64,000 bases of DNA from Verrucomicrobiales bacterium (lineage in GTDB: Bacteria > Verrucomicrobiota > Verrucomicrobiia > Limisphaerales > J093). A program made the position numbers and the translations under genes. The notes below the pieces were generated by a model. It saw only the letters and a list, made by a program, of their open reading frames with translations. It had not been told where the DNA came from and did no database searches. Below are positions 42,897-51,919 of the stretch, piece after piece (positions within the stretch are counted from its first letter, which is position 1; the number at the start of each line of letters is the position of its first letter). The DNA lies in NCBI GenBank assembly GCA_024233215.1, contig JACKPW010000002.1, positions 534,583-598,582 of the forward strand. The letters run 5' to 3'.

Positions 42897-44927
42897 CCGG
42901 TTTCGCGGATTCGGGGGTATGCCAGTGCGTAAGTCATTGGAACAGAACGAGAGGATTCAGAAGGTCGGCACTACAGCGGGTCAGTCGGTGAAGAGGCCAC
43001 TGGGGGTGATCTTGGGTGGGGGCTGGGAAGGGAGTTGAAGCCGGAGTGCGTCGATGAGCATCTGGAGTTCCTTCTCGGGTTGGGTGTAGCGGGAAAGGAT
43101 GACTTGGCGACCGTCGTCGGTGGGCAGATGAACGTCGATCATCTGCACCGCGGCGAACTTCTCCAACACGGCCCGCGGCGTGAGTCCGGGAGCCAGATCG
43201 CGTAGCCGCCGCCGCAGGGTCACCTGCAAACAGTAGGCCAGGAACGCAATGAAGATGTGGGCCTCGATGCGTTCCTCGAGTTGGTGGAAGATGGGGCGGA
43301 TGCTCAGGTCGCCCTTGAGGTTCTTGAAGGCCTCTTCGATCTGCACCAGCTGAATATAGAGTTCCCAGAGTTTTCCGGGGGCCTCCCCGCTGAGGTTGGA
43401 ACGGAGGAGGTAACGACCTTCCCGGCGACGGGCCGTGCGGAGTTTCCTGCGGTTGATCCGGAAGGTGAAAGTCTCCCGTGTGACCGCTTCCCCTGGCAGG
43501 GGCAGGGTAAGATCCACCAGACCGAAAGCGCGGCCCGCCTCCGCCTTGGCCTGGCCGATCTTGAGGAGCAGATCGTCCCGCTTGAGTTTCTTCATGTTGC
43601 GGAGTTGCTGCAACCGGGCCAGAAGGCGGCGCAAGCGGCGCTGGCGCATGGACCGTTCCTTGGCCACCCGGTCGCGACTCTGGGCAAAGACAAAGAGTTC
43701 CCCTTCACGGGGAAGAAGTTTGACCTCCACGCCCTCCCGCACCTGTTCCCAAGGGAGATCGGCCAGGTCCTTTTCCAGCTTGGTCAGCCGTCCTTTGGGG
43801 GTGCCAACCAAGTACGAGATCGGGGGATCACTCTCCCGCATCTCCTGGAGCACTTCCTCGCTGGGAATACCGCGGTCCATGAGCCAGATCCGATCGGCCT
43901 TGCCATAGAGGTGCTCAATCTTGACCAGGAAGCTTCGCAGGGTGGTGTTGTCGGCGGTGTTCCCCGGCATCACCTCGTAGGCCAGCGGGAAGCCCTCGGG
44001 AGTGACCACCAAGGCGATGACCACTTGGACGCAGTCGGGCCGCTTGTCCCGGCTGTAGCCGAAACGCCGTTTGTCGGTGTCCGACTCGGGCGGATCGGAC
44101 TCGAAGTAGGTGCTCGTCAGGTCGTAGAGCAGCACCTCGAAGCGGGCGCCAAAAAGGTCCTTCCAGCGCTCTTGGAGATGGGCAAAAACGGCCTCCTTGT
44201 GCACCAGCAGCTTGTCATGCACCTCGTAGAGCTTGTGGATCTCAGCCAGGGAGAAATCCGAGCCCAACAGGTCGGCCATGGCGCTTTTGAGAAACCACTC
44301 CCGGTGCAGGTGCCACTCGCTGCCCGGATCGAGCAGTCGATAGGTCACCACGGTTTGGAGGATCTGATCCCAGCGGGTCCCCTTGCGGCTGATGGGCAGA
44401 CGCTCCGCCCAGAACCGGTCCAGCCCAAGCTGCTCATAGAGTTCGCAAGTCAGCCAGCAGGCACCCCACTGCCGGGGCCGGTGGAGGGAGAGGTCTTTGA
44501 GCCGGATGCGAATAATCGATTCGTCACTAACCTCCGGGGCATTGTCTTCGGGGAACAACGAGGCGGTGCGGGGTCGCGGACTGCCCTCCTCGAAGATCTC
44601 AATGCTCTTGCGCCACGCTTCCCGCTGGCTGCTGTTGATTTCCCCGAGATAGAGCACATGGCGCTGGACCACCCGAGCGCCGCGCACCCGGTGGTTCTCC
44701 ACGATGCTCCAGGTGCGGTGTTCCTTGCCGTCTTTCCGACGAACCTTGCAGCGCAAAAACATGATGACCGGTCATGATACCGATCTGCGTTGGCCTGGGA
44801 ATAGGGTAGGTCGGCACTACAGGCCATTTTCGGCCCAAATCAGAAATCCGCTCATTGATTTCCAGTCACTTACGCATCTGAGAGACCCGGATTTTTCCAA
44901 TTTCATCGGCGAATCCGCGAAAAGGGG
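42897..44927 (-). mobile_element. IS1634-family insertion sequence, copy 2 (2031 bp, inverted)
   Basis: Same length as copy 1, with an identical transposase and the same ends, in opposite orientation. The target duplication is CTAGC (42892-42896 and 44928-44932), different from copy 1, so the two copies inserted independently. Confidence 0.92.
42981..44762 (-). CDS. IS1634-family transposase (copy 2)
   Basis: 593 residues, identical in amino-acid sequence to the product of 36910-38691, including the DDE segments TSTYFESDPPESD, LMDRGIPSEEV and IEEAFKNLKGDLS. The lack of any difference points to a recent transposition. Confidence 0.93.
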   Translation of the reverse strand: MFLRCKVRRKDGKEHRTWSIVENHRVRGARVVQRHVLYLGEINSSQREAWRKSIEIFEEGSPRPRTASLFPEDNAPEVSDESIIRIRLKDLSLHRPRQWGACWLTCELYEQLGLDRFWAERLPISRKGTRWDQILQTVVTYRLLDPGSEWHLHREWFLKSAMADLLGSDFSLAEIHKLYEVHDKLLVHKEAVFAHLQERWKDLFGARFEVLLYDLTSTYFESDPPESDTDKRRFGYSRDKRPDCVQVVIALVVTPEGFPLAYEVMPGNTADNTTLRSFLVKIEHLYGKADRIWLMDRGIPSEEVLQEMRESDPPISYLVGTPKGRLTKLEKDLADLPWEQVREGVEVKLLPREGELFVFAQSRDRVAKERSMRQRRLRRLLARLQQLRNMKKLKRDDLLLKIGQAKAEAGRAFGLVDLTLPLPGEAVTRETFTFRINRRKLRTARRREGRYLLRSNLSGEAPGKLWELYIQLVQIEEAFKNLKGDLSIRPIFHQLEERIEAHIFIAFLAYCLQVTLRRRLRDLAPGLTPRAVLEKFAAVQMIDVHLPTDDGRQVILSRYTQPEKELQMLIDALRLQLPSQPPPKITPSGLFTD

Positions 44928-45186
44928 CTAGCCACACCCAGCCAGGTGTCAGTGTCTGCTTTCTTTACAACCCAACCCTTGCGGGTGTTAGGAATGACGG
45001 ACATCGCAGGTTTTGATTTCTTTCTACACTGTTCTACCATAGTGGCTTATGTGAATCTTGAACCGCGCTATTCGTTCTCTCGGCATGCTTCCTGCTTGGA
45101 CCCTCAGCGCCGGTGGCCTCCCTTCGGGCAGGCCACCACACGCAGGAACTGAAAAAGCAGAAAACAAACATATGGAGGTGGAAAGC

Positions 45187-45945
45187 ATGATATCGAGAGA
45201 TCTCACATTACAGCGGACGCTGCCGAAGTTATTGGCTCTGGCGCTGGGCCTTGGGGGCGGGTATGCCGCTTTGGCCGTGGGAACGCCCATCAAGGTGATC
45301 AACGACCAGAGCAAACTCGCCACGGTCAACATCAGCTACAACAGCGGGGCGAGCTACGCGAACAGCCTCGCCGGCGCGATCAAGATGGACGTGAATCAGT
45401 CCGGCGGCGGCGGCATTTACGCCGGCGACCCGGAGATCTTCTGGACCTATTGCCTGGACGTGGCTCCTTCCCTCTACTTGGGAACGACTTACCACTTTGA
45501 GGCAAAGCCGTTTCCCGATCCCAAGGATCCTCCCCCCGCCCCGGGTTGGGTGGTGGGCGGTATCTACCGGGCGGCATACCTGTTTAACACCGAGCACGAC
45601 CTCTGGGACGCGGTACCCCCGGCGGACAAGAAACACGCCGCGGCGCTGCAGTTGGCCATCTGGGAGTGCCTCTATGACACAGAGCTCAACCTGACCGCCG
45701 GGACATTCCAGGTGGGAACGAGCACCGATAATGACATCGAACTCTATGCCCAGCAGTACCTGAATGCCGTGTCGGACGCTATCGCCGACAATAGCTTCGT
45801 CATCTACACGACCACCTGGCTCGATCCGGACGAGAACACCCAGAGCCTGTTGTACCGGCCGGTGCCGGACGGCGGGAGTACTCTGGCCATGCTCGGGCTT
45901 GGGTTCCTGGGGATGGCTGGGTTGATGCGCCGGAATCGGAACTAG
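45187..45945 (+). CDS. VPDSG/PEP-CTERM sorting-signal protein 3
   Basis: 252 residues. Signal peptide (LPKLLALALGLGGGYAALAV), a middle part with WTYCLDVAPSLYLGTTYHFE and AAALQLAIWECLYDTE, a pattern seen in thioester-type or 'TQXA-like' surface proteins (weak similarity only), and the C-terminal signal VPDGG-STLAMLGLGFLGMAGL-MRRNRN. GGAGG 9 bases upstream selects the ATG at 45187. The IS1380 element has inserted exactly at its stop codon, keeping the protein intact. Confidence 0.85.
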   Translation: MISRDLTLQRTLPKLLALALGLGGGYAALAVGTPIKVINDQSKLATVNISYNSGASYANSLAGAIKMDVNQSGGGGIYAGDPEIFWTYCLDVAPSLYLGTTYHFEAKPFPDPKDPPPAPGWVVGGIYRAAYLFNTEHDLWDAVPPADKKHAAALQLAIWECLYDTELNLTAGTFQVGTSTDNDIELYAQQYLNAVSDAIADNSFVIYTTTWLDPDENTQSLLYRPVPDGGSTLAMLGLGFLGMAGLMRRNRN

Positions 45946-47666
45946 CCCGCATTTCTCACCAGAAAAGAATGTACAACGGCGGTGTGGAGGTTAAACTCTT
46001 GTCGTGCAAACAAATAAGCGCACCGCCACCACCACCGTTGACGCGACAGAGTGTAGCCGACAGCCACTCCTGTTTCCAGAACTGATCTCCCGGCCGGTGA
46101 AGGTCGATTTTCAGGCCGGTTTCGTCTCCAGCGACGGGGGAGGGTTACTGCTGGCGCGGCTGGATCGAGGGTTGGGCCACCTGCGGCGTTTCAGCCGATG
46201 CTTCACCGATCACCGCGATCCCGAATGCATCGAGCATACGGTTGAAGAGTTGCTGCGCCAGCGGGTCTATGGGCTGGCCTTGGGCTATGAGGACCTCAAC
46301 GATCACGAGCAACTCAAGCACGACCCGCTGCTGGCGGCGATGTGTGGGAAGCGTGATCCGCTGGGGCGCGACCGGGTGCGAGTTCAGGACCAAGGCAAGG
46401 CGTTGGCGGGTAAGAGCACGCTCAACCGGCTTGAACTCACTCCGGCCAATGCCTGCCCCTCCCATCGGTATAAGAAGATCGTGGCCGAGGAAGGTCTCAT
46501 CGAGGACTGGTTCATTGCCGAGTATGTGCGCTCGCTCAAGCGGGGGCGCACCCAACCCATCGTGCTGGACCTGGATGCGACCGATGATCCCCTGCACGGT
46601 CACCAAGAGGGGCGTTTCTTCCACGGCTACTACGGTCACTACTGCTATCTGCCCCTTTACATCTTCGCCGGACACTGGCCGGTGTGGGCGCAGTTGCGGC
46701 CCGCCAACATCGATGCCAGCGCCGGTGCCCGCGAGGCGGTCGAGAAGATCGTGCGGGCCATCCGCCAGAAGCTTCCCCAGGTGAAGATCGTGCTGCGGGC
46801 CGACAGCGGGTTTTGCCGGGATGAACTCATGAGTTGGTGTGAGGAGAACGGAGTGGATTATCTCTTTGGCATCGCGCGCAACGCGGTGCTGGAACGGGAA
46901 CTCGAGAGTTCATTGGAGGCCGCTCGACAACAAGCCGAAGTGAGCGAGACCAAGAGCGCCCGGGTGTTTCACCAGTTCCACTACAAGGCCAAGAAGTGGG
47001 CCGGGGCCAAGCGACGGGTGATCGGCAAGGCGGAGTGGACGGCGCAGGGGCGCAATCCCCGCTTCATCATCACCAGCCTGGCAGGGGAGGCACGGCGACT
47101 TTACGAGCGGGACTACTGCGCCCGTGGGGAGATGGAGAACCGGATCAAGGAACAGCAACAGGATTTGTTCGCCGACCGGACCAGCACCGCGGGGATGCGC
47201 AGCAATCAACTGCGGCTCTGGTTCGCCACCCTGGCGTATCTGTTGCTCCACCGGTTACGCCAGATCGGGTTGAAGGACACCGGGTTGGCGCGGGCCAGTT
47301 GTGGTAGTATCCGGCTCAAGCTCCTCAAGATCGGTGCCCTGGTTCGAGTGAGCGTGCGGCGGGTGCAAGTGAGCTTGAGCAGTGCCTACCCCCTGCAGGG
47401 ACTCTTCGGGCACGTTGCTCGACGCGTGGCCTTCGGCTCCGGATAGGGACTTCCCCCTGAGCGTAACGAGCCCAAGCTCCGGGAATACGCGGAGCGCGGC
47501 AGGGCCGTGTACACAAACCGCCAGAATCCACCTTCACCGCACTATCGGAGAGGCGATCGGCCGTCTTGAGGCCCCGTTCCCCACTCTCAGCGCTACAGCG
47601 AGGGCTTCACGTGCCCCCAAAGTGGCCTTCACCACCTTTCTCCCTCCCCTTGGTGAGAAATGCGGG
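45946..47666 (+). mobile_element. IS1380-family insertion sequence (1721 bp)
   Basis: Terminal inverted repeats CCCGCATTTCTCACC at the left and its complement at the right, with a 4-base target duplication CTAG (45942-45945 and 47667-47670). It encodes one transposase. The left duplication includes the TAG stop of the preceding gene. Confidence 0.93.
46004..47446 (+). CDS. IS1380-family transposase
   Basis: 480 residues from a GTG. DDE settings: VLDLDATDDPLHGHQEGRFF (Asp), IVLRADSGFCRDELMSWCEE (Asp) and DYCARGEMENRIKEQQQDLF (Glu). The N-terminal VDFQAGFVSSDGGGLLLARL is typical of the family. Appears intact. Confidence 0.93.
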   Translation: MQTNKRTATTTVDATECSRQPLLFPELISRPVKVDFQAGFVSSDGGGLLLARLDRGLGHLRRFSRCFTDHRDPECIEHTVEELLRQRVYGLALGYEDLNDHEQLKHDPLLAAMCGKRDPLGRDRVRVQDQGKALAGKSTLNRLELTPANACPSHRYKKIVAEEGLIEDWFIAEYVRSLKRGRTQPIVLDLDATDDPLHGHQEGRFFHGYYGHYCYLPLYIFAGHWPVWAQLRPANIDASAGAREAVEKIVRAIRQKLPQVKIVLRADSGFCRDELMSWCEENGVDYLFGIARNAVLERELESSLEAARQQAEVSETKSARVFHQFHYKAKKWAGAKRRVIGKAEWTAQGRNPRFIITSLAGEARRLYERDYCARGEMENRIKEQQQDLFADRTSTAGMRSNQLRLWFATLAYLLLHRLRQIGLKDTGLARASCGSIRLKLLKIGALVRVSVRRVQVSLSSAYPLQGLFGHVARRVAFGSG

Positions 47667-47709
47667 CTAGCCCCCTGAAGGTCTGCTTGCGAACACAGTT
47701 CTCCAATCA

Positions 47710-47742
47710 CCGCCGGGTCGTTTGACCCGGCGGTTTGGTTTT
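47710..47742 (+). terminator. Intrinsic terminator displaced by the IS1380 element
   Basis: Stem CCGCCGGGTC/GACCCGGCGG with loop GTTT, then TTTGGTTTT. It lies 40 bases after the right end of the IS1380 element. Without the insertion it would sit about 40 bases after the stop of the gene 45187-45945, so it is probably that gene's terminator. Confidence 0.75.
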
Positions 47743-47802
47743 GCACAGCAGTGGCTCCTTACAGCCTGTCCAAGAACTCCCGCGAAACATCGTCCACCCT
47801 TC

Positions 47803-47913
47803 CGGAGGTTTCCAATCTGCGGATCCCGCGTCTTCAACTCGCCGAGCGTGGGAACTGCCGGACGGTCTGCCGAACGGATTTCGGCGATACAGCAGATCAG
47901 ATATCTGCGCTAC
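47803..47913. repeat. Dispersed palindromic repeat, GTAGCGCAGAT family, copy 3
   Basis: Contains CTGCCGAACGGATTTCGGC and closes with GATCAGATATCTGCGCTAC, matching the right end of copy 1 at 11438-11553. The left end is less well conserved. The rest of the gap 47671-48114 shows no gene. Confidence 0.65.
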
Positions 47914-48114
47914 CAGGGCGTGTGCGTTCCGCTGGGATCGGGTGGGGAAGACCAGCCCGCTGGGAAGCAACCACCGTGTGAAGGCTCACCTCGGGAGAGC
48001 AACCGTGTCTCGGGAGTGGAGACTGAGTTGTCGCCGAGATTCCTCAAACACGCTCGGGCGGAACATCGTAGCGCGAGAGCACGAGCAGCCCGCCACAGCA
48101 CGTGAAGAAGTCGG

Positions 48115-48801
48115 CTATCGACGGCGACGCCGGATGAAGGCCAAACCACCCAAGGCGCCAGCCATCAAGGCCAAAGTCGCCCCCGCATCCGGGACAGCGG
48201 TGACCGTGAAGTCGGCGTACATGGTCCTGGGCGCCTGTGGAAAGCCGCCTTCGGGGGGATCAATGCTGCCGTTAAAGCTGTCAACCGAGGCGACCGGCAA
48301 ACCCAGGGGCGTGATGTCCACCCGGTAGCCGCTGAGAAAGACACTGGTCGTCATGCCATCGCCGAATGACAGATAATCGTCCGCCCAAGTGTTTTCCAAG
48401 AGCCCGATCTGCGTGAGAGTCACCGTTTCCGAACCAATGTGAATCGCACGGTCGCCGATTACTGTATGCGAAATATCCGGCCAGTTCGCCGGATAGTCCC
48501 AAGCGGTCTCGGTGCCGTTATACGTATAGTCCACGCCCCATAGCAGTGTGTTGATCGCCAACGTATAGGTGGCCCCATCAACCAACTCGAAGCTGCCCGC
48601 ACCGGCAACCAATTCCACTGTGTCACCAGGATATCCCCACCCATCCACACTGTGCGGAGCCCCGGCTGGCGGTGTCACAGGCCCCGGATAGGCCGTCGGC
48701 CCCACCCCATCGACGCTGAACGATACTTGGACAGCAAAGACTTGGGCAGCGGAGGCGGCGACAAACCCTGCCGTAGTTACTGCACGTAGCATTCGTTTCA
48801 T
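48115..48801 (-). CDS. VPDSG/PEP-CTERM sorting-signal protein 4
   Basis: 228 residues from the ATG at 48801, which has AAAGGA upstream. Signal peptide (MLRAVTTAGFVAASAAQVFA). The end is VPDAG-ATLALMAGALGGLAFI-RRRRR. Unknown beta-rich body. It is followed in the same direction by nothing within 160 bases; two similar genes lie upstream in the same orientation. Confidence 0.85.
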   Translation of the reverse strand: MKRMLRAVTTAGFVAASAAQVFAVQVSFSVDGVGPTAYPGPVTPPAGAPHSVDGWGYPGDTVELVAGAGSFELVDGATYTLAINTLLWGVDYTYNGTETAWDYPANWPDISHTVIGDRAIHIGSETVTLTQIGLLENTWADDYLSFGDGMTTSVFLSGYRVDITPLGLPVASVDSFNGSIDPPEGGFPQAPRTMYADFTVTAVPDAGATLALMAGALGGLAFIRRRRR

Positions 48802-48880
48802 ATCTGCATCCTTTTCGTTACCACACCCGCTGGGATCACTCCACACCGGTCACACCAACCTTGCTGGGCGGCAAGCACAA

Positions 48881-49504
48881 TCAACGCGACTTCCGACGCG
48901 TCACCGCGAAACCACTGATCGCCAGCCCCAGCAGTACCAAGGTTGCCCCTCCATCAGGCACCGCGGTGTACTGAAGATCATCCATGAGGAACCATCGCTC
49001 ACCTCCCTCTGTGTCCCAGACGAGCTCATCCACCACTCCGTTGATCCCTGGCAATTGCTGCCAGGCAGCCGCGTCCAGGTCCAACTGCACTTCCCCCACA
49101 TAAGCGCCGTTCAAATAGCCCTTCACGGTGATCTGATGGGCACTATACGATGCGAACGCGTTGTTGTAGCCCCACGATCGCACTGACGCCCCTTCGAAGA
49201 CAAAGCTACCGTCCCAGATTCGCATACTCGCCCACCCGGTGTCGTTGTAGGCTATGTTCGGGGAGGATGGCGATGGATTCGTGTTGTGGTAGACGCTCAG
49301 AAAGGTGGCGTCCTTGCCCACCTCCCACGAGGGGTTCGTATTCCAATTCAACCCGGCATACGTACCAGGTACATAGCCCCATAGCATGCCGCCGTTGTTG
49401 CTCGGGGTGGCCAAGTCATCGAAGCTGACGGTTACAGCGCTCAGGGACACTGCGGTGCCAAGCACGGCTCCCGCCTTGATGATGGTGTGAATCGCGTTTT
49501 TCAT
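48881..49504 (-). CDS. VPDSG/PEP-CTERM sorting-signal protein 5
   Basis: 207 residues. Signal peptide (IHTIIKAGAVLGTAVSLSAV). The body resembles carbohydrate-binding-like beta-sandwiches seen in PEP-CTERM proteins (SFDDLATPSNNGGMLWGYVP; ITVKGYLNGAYVGEVQLDL). The end is VPDGG-ATLVLLGLAISGFAV-TRRKSR. A GGAGGACG ribosome site is upstream. Confidence 0.85.
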   Translation of the reverse strand: MKNAIHTIIKAGAVLGTAVSLSAVTVSFDDLATPSNNGGMLWGYVPGTYAGLNWNTNPSWEVGKDATFLSVYHNTNPSPSSPNIAYNDTGWASMRIWDGSFVFEGASVRSWGYNNAFASYSAHQITVKGYLNGAYVGEVQLDLDAAAWQQLPGINGVVDELVWDTEGGERWFLMDDLQYTAVPDGGATLVLLGLAISGFAVTRRKSR

Positions 49505-49574
49505 GATCCGTATGCGTCCTCCTAGAGATCCTACATGGGGGGGGGCTTGACCCCGGTGAGGTACTACCCAGTGA

Positions 49575-50321
49575 TTACTCCCGCTCCCGCCCCCGGGCCG
49601 ACAGTCCGATCAGGCAGATCCCGGCGCCCAGCAGAGCCAGGGTGGATCCGCCCTCGGGGACAGTCAGAAAATCGTCGAAGCTGGTGACACCGGCCGCGTC
49701 GTGATGGATGGTCGCGACGATCGTCAGCGAGAAGGGCGAACTGGACGGGACCGGGCCCCCATGCTCCGAACCGGCGAACTCGGTAACGGTCTTCGTCCCG
49801 GGAATCGCGAAGCTCTGGCTGGTGATCAACTGCGAAGTCCCGAGCGAAGTCTCGAACAACCCGTTGCCCGTGCTGTAATAGGTATCGAAAGCGAGGCTGC
49901 CGGAAGTGAAGGACGTCGTGCCGCCCACCGCATTCACAAAGCTGGACCACGAGGAGGCGGTGAAATCCGTGTCCGAGAACTCGATGATCAGATCGCCGGC
50001 GCCCTGGACACCAATGTTGCTGTTGATGGTGTTGAGATCCATTCCCGGATAACTGGCACTCCCGCTGACGGGTTTGGTCAGGCCGGTGGTGACGTTGATG
50101 GTCCAGACTCCGACGGTGCCGTGGTAGGTGATGACACCGTCGATGGCCTTATACGTGTCCAGCGCATCTCCATCCACGATCGTGATGGTCTGGGTCGAGC
50201 CATCGGGGGCAATGGACGTGAGCCTAAGCGACGCCACCGCATGGGCGGCGGGCGCGTTCACCAGCATCACCACCAGTCCCGCCACAGCCAATCCCACTGT
50301 CTTCAGCCTGTTTGCCTTCAT
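49575..50321 (-). CDS. PEP-CTERM sorting-signal protein 6
   Basis: 248 residues from the ATG at 50321, with GGAGG upstream. Signal peptide (TVGLAVAGLVVMLVNAPAAH, then AV). A repetitive Ser/Thr-rich beta body. The end is VPEGG-STLALLGAGICLIGLSA-RGRERE, a form between VPDSG and VPEP. It lies closest to the exopolysaccharide cluster and is transcribed away from it. Confidence 0.85.
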   Translation of the reverse strand: MKANRLKTVGLAVAGLVVMLVNAPAAHAVASLRLTSIAPDGSTQTITIVDGDALDTYKAIDGVITYHGTVGVWTINVTTGLTKPVSGSASYPGMDLNTINSNIGVQGAGDLIIEFSDTDFTASSWSSFVNAVGGTTSFTSGSLAFDTYYSTGNGLFETSLGTSQLITSQSFAIPGTKTVTEFAGSEHGGPVPSSSPFSLTIVATIHHDAAGVTSFDDFLTVPEGGSTLALLGAGICLIGLSARGRERE

Positions 50322-51024
50322 CCCTTGCCTCCAGTTGTCGCTATGAGTTGTCACTGTTCTACAATCAGAAAATCGCCGTGGACCCAAACAGCAATGATCG
50401 TGCCAACTGCCAAGCACAACCCTTAACAACGAATGCAACATATTGATCTGGAACCTACTACAAATAGACGCTGGAACCAGGTCAGGCGACCAGCAAGGCA
50501 GGAAGTGTAAGGTCTACCGACGTTCCAGTCGGGGCGTGATGGGGTCCTTTGCATAAAGTATTGCGGTACTGATCTTTAACCACCGTCTGCCGACTTGGCA
50601 AGGGATCTGACAAGCAGGGAATTCGCTGTTCCCGACCGCCCCGCGGGGTTGGATGGAGGGGCCTGGCCGGCGCAGCAAACCCGCGGGAATCGCCCCCACT
50701 CCGCCGGCTCCATTGAAGAGTAAAGGACCTGCGCATCCGCATATTTGCCTCATATTTATTGGCATTCTTGGCGGACAATGCGGCTCATCTCGCAAACAGA
50801 TGATATTAATGTCAGAATTGTCTTGCATTCCTTACGAGGCTTGATAGGATGCTCGCCAAGGTTTTGGAGGAGGTTGCCAAGAACACTTGAGGAGGCAGCC
50901 ATCACGCATTGAGATGCTGTGAATGTTGCTGTCTGAAGTTCGGGGAATCCGTCGTAGTCGTGAGTTGCCGTGAGCAAGCTCGGGACCGCGGTGGCAAATT
51001 CGATTGGAAACAAGCGAGTGCCTT
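50322..51024. other. Divergent intergenic region before the exopolysaccharide cluster
   Basis: About 700 bases between a minus-strand sorting-signal gene and the plus-strand exopolysaccharide cluster; promoters for both should lie here. I found no convincing gene, no clear sigma-54 (-24/-12) element and no member of the dispersed-repeat families. A long 5' leader for the cluster is possible. Confidence 0.45.
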
Positions 51025-51879
51025 ATGATTCTTGGGGAGGGGGAGCGGAGGCTGCAGGCCTCCCGGACAACAAATCGCAGGCGGGGATCTCAGCCCGGCA
51101 ACGAACGGTCATTGCGGAGTGGGGACCTCCGTCACGAGCCAGCTTGCTGGGAAGCGAGCCGCGACAGTAACGGGTTCATACAACCCCGTGCGCTGCCACG
51201 TTGGAAGCGGGCCCTCGACCTCCTGTGCATGCTCAGCGCCTTGCCGGTGCTCGTTCCGCTTGCCGCATTCCTGGCGCTGTTCATCAAGGCGGTATCGCCC
51301 GGTCCGGTGTTGTTTCGTCAGACGCGCATCGGGCATCGAGGCCGGCGGTTCACCTGCCTGAAATTTCGCACCATGTTCCAGGGGGCCGAAACCCAGGTCC
51401 ACGAGGAGCACTGTCGTCGGCTCATCCAGCAAGGTGCCCCGTTGGCGAAGCTGGATGGTCAGAAGGACCCCCGCATCATTCCCGGCGGCCGGTTTCTACG
51501 CTTGCTGGGTCTGGACGAACTGCCGCAGTTGGTCAACGTGTGGCGCGGAGAAATGAGCCTGGTGGGTCCGCGCCCCTGCGTGCCGGCGGAATTCGACCGC
51601 TCCTCGCCGGCCCAGCACCGGCGCCTTGAAGCACTTCCGGGCATCACGGGGTTGTGGCAGGTCCGCGGAAAGAACACCACCACCTTCGTCCGCATGATCG
51701 AACTGGACCTCGAATACATCGAAAAGCGTTGTCCGGCAGTCGATTGCGGAATCCTCCTGCGCACGCCCGCAGTCATTGTGGCGGAATGCGCCAGAGCGGT
51801 GCGCCGCTGCCTCGACCCGGACCGCGCTTCAAACGCAACCATAAGCCAACCCGCCCCGTCAGCCAGGGCCCGGGCGTAA
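51025..51879 (+). CDS. Undecaprenyl-phosphate sugar phosphotransferase (bacterial sugar transferase, short form)
   Basis: 284 residues. After a variable N-terminus comes one membrane segment (LLCMLSALPVLVPLAAFLAL) and the PF02397 core: ISPGPVLFRQTRIGHRGRRF-type segment, CLKFRTMF, DPRIIPGGRFLRLLGLDELP, QLVNVWRGEMSLVGPRP, and GITGLWQVRGKN. The enzyme moves a sugar-1-phosphate from a UDP-sugar to undecaprenyl phosphate, the first membrane step of repeat-unit assembly. A TTG at 51004 is an alternative start. First gene of the cluster; 40 bases to the next. Confidence 0.88.
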   Translation: MILGEGERRLQASRTTNRRRGSQPGNERSLRSGDLRHEPACWEASRDSNGFIQPRALPRWKRALDLLCMLSALPVLVPLAAFLALFIKAVSPGPVLFRQTRIGHRGRRFTCLKFRTMFQGAETQVHEEHCRRLIQQGAPLAKLDGQKDPRIIPGGRFLRLLGLDELPQLVNVWRGEMSLVGPRPCVPAEFDRSSPAQHRRLEALPGITGLWQVRGKNTTTFVRMIELDLEYIEKRCPAVDCGILLRTPAVIVAECARAVRRCLDPDRASNATISQPAPSARARA

Positions 51880-51919
51880 CCCACCCACTCTCCGCCACCC
51901 CCAAAAGAAGGAGGTTCTC

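Noticed and set aside
43257..44777. A 506-codon open frame opposite IS1634 copy 2 (and its twin at 36895-38415)
   Set aside because: It is the antisense shadow of the transposase; it is duplicated only because the element is.
36745..44927. A composite transposon formed by the two identical IS1634 copies
   Set aside because: Each copy has its own target duplication (GTTAA and CTAGC), so they inserted separately; the outer flanks do not share a duplication.
50322..51024. A sigma-54 promoter for the exopolysaccharide cluster
   Set aside because: I looked for a TGGCAC-N5-TTGC pattern and found no acceptable match.
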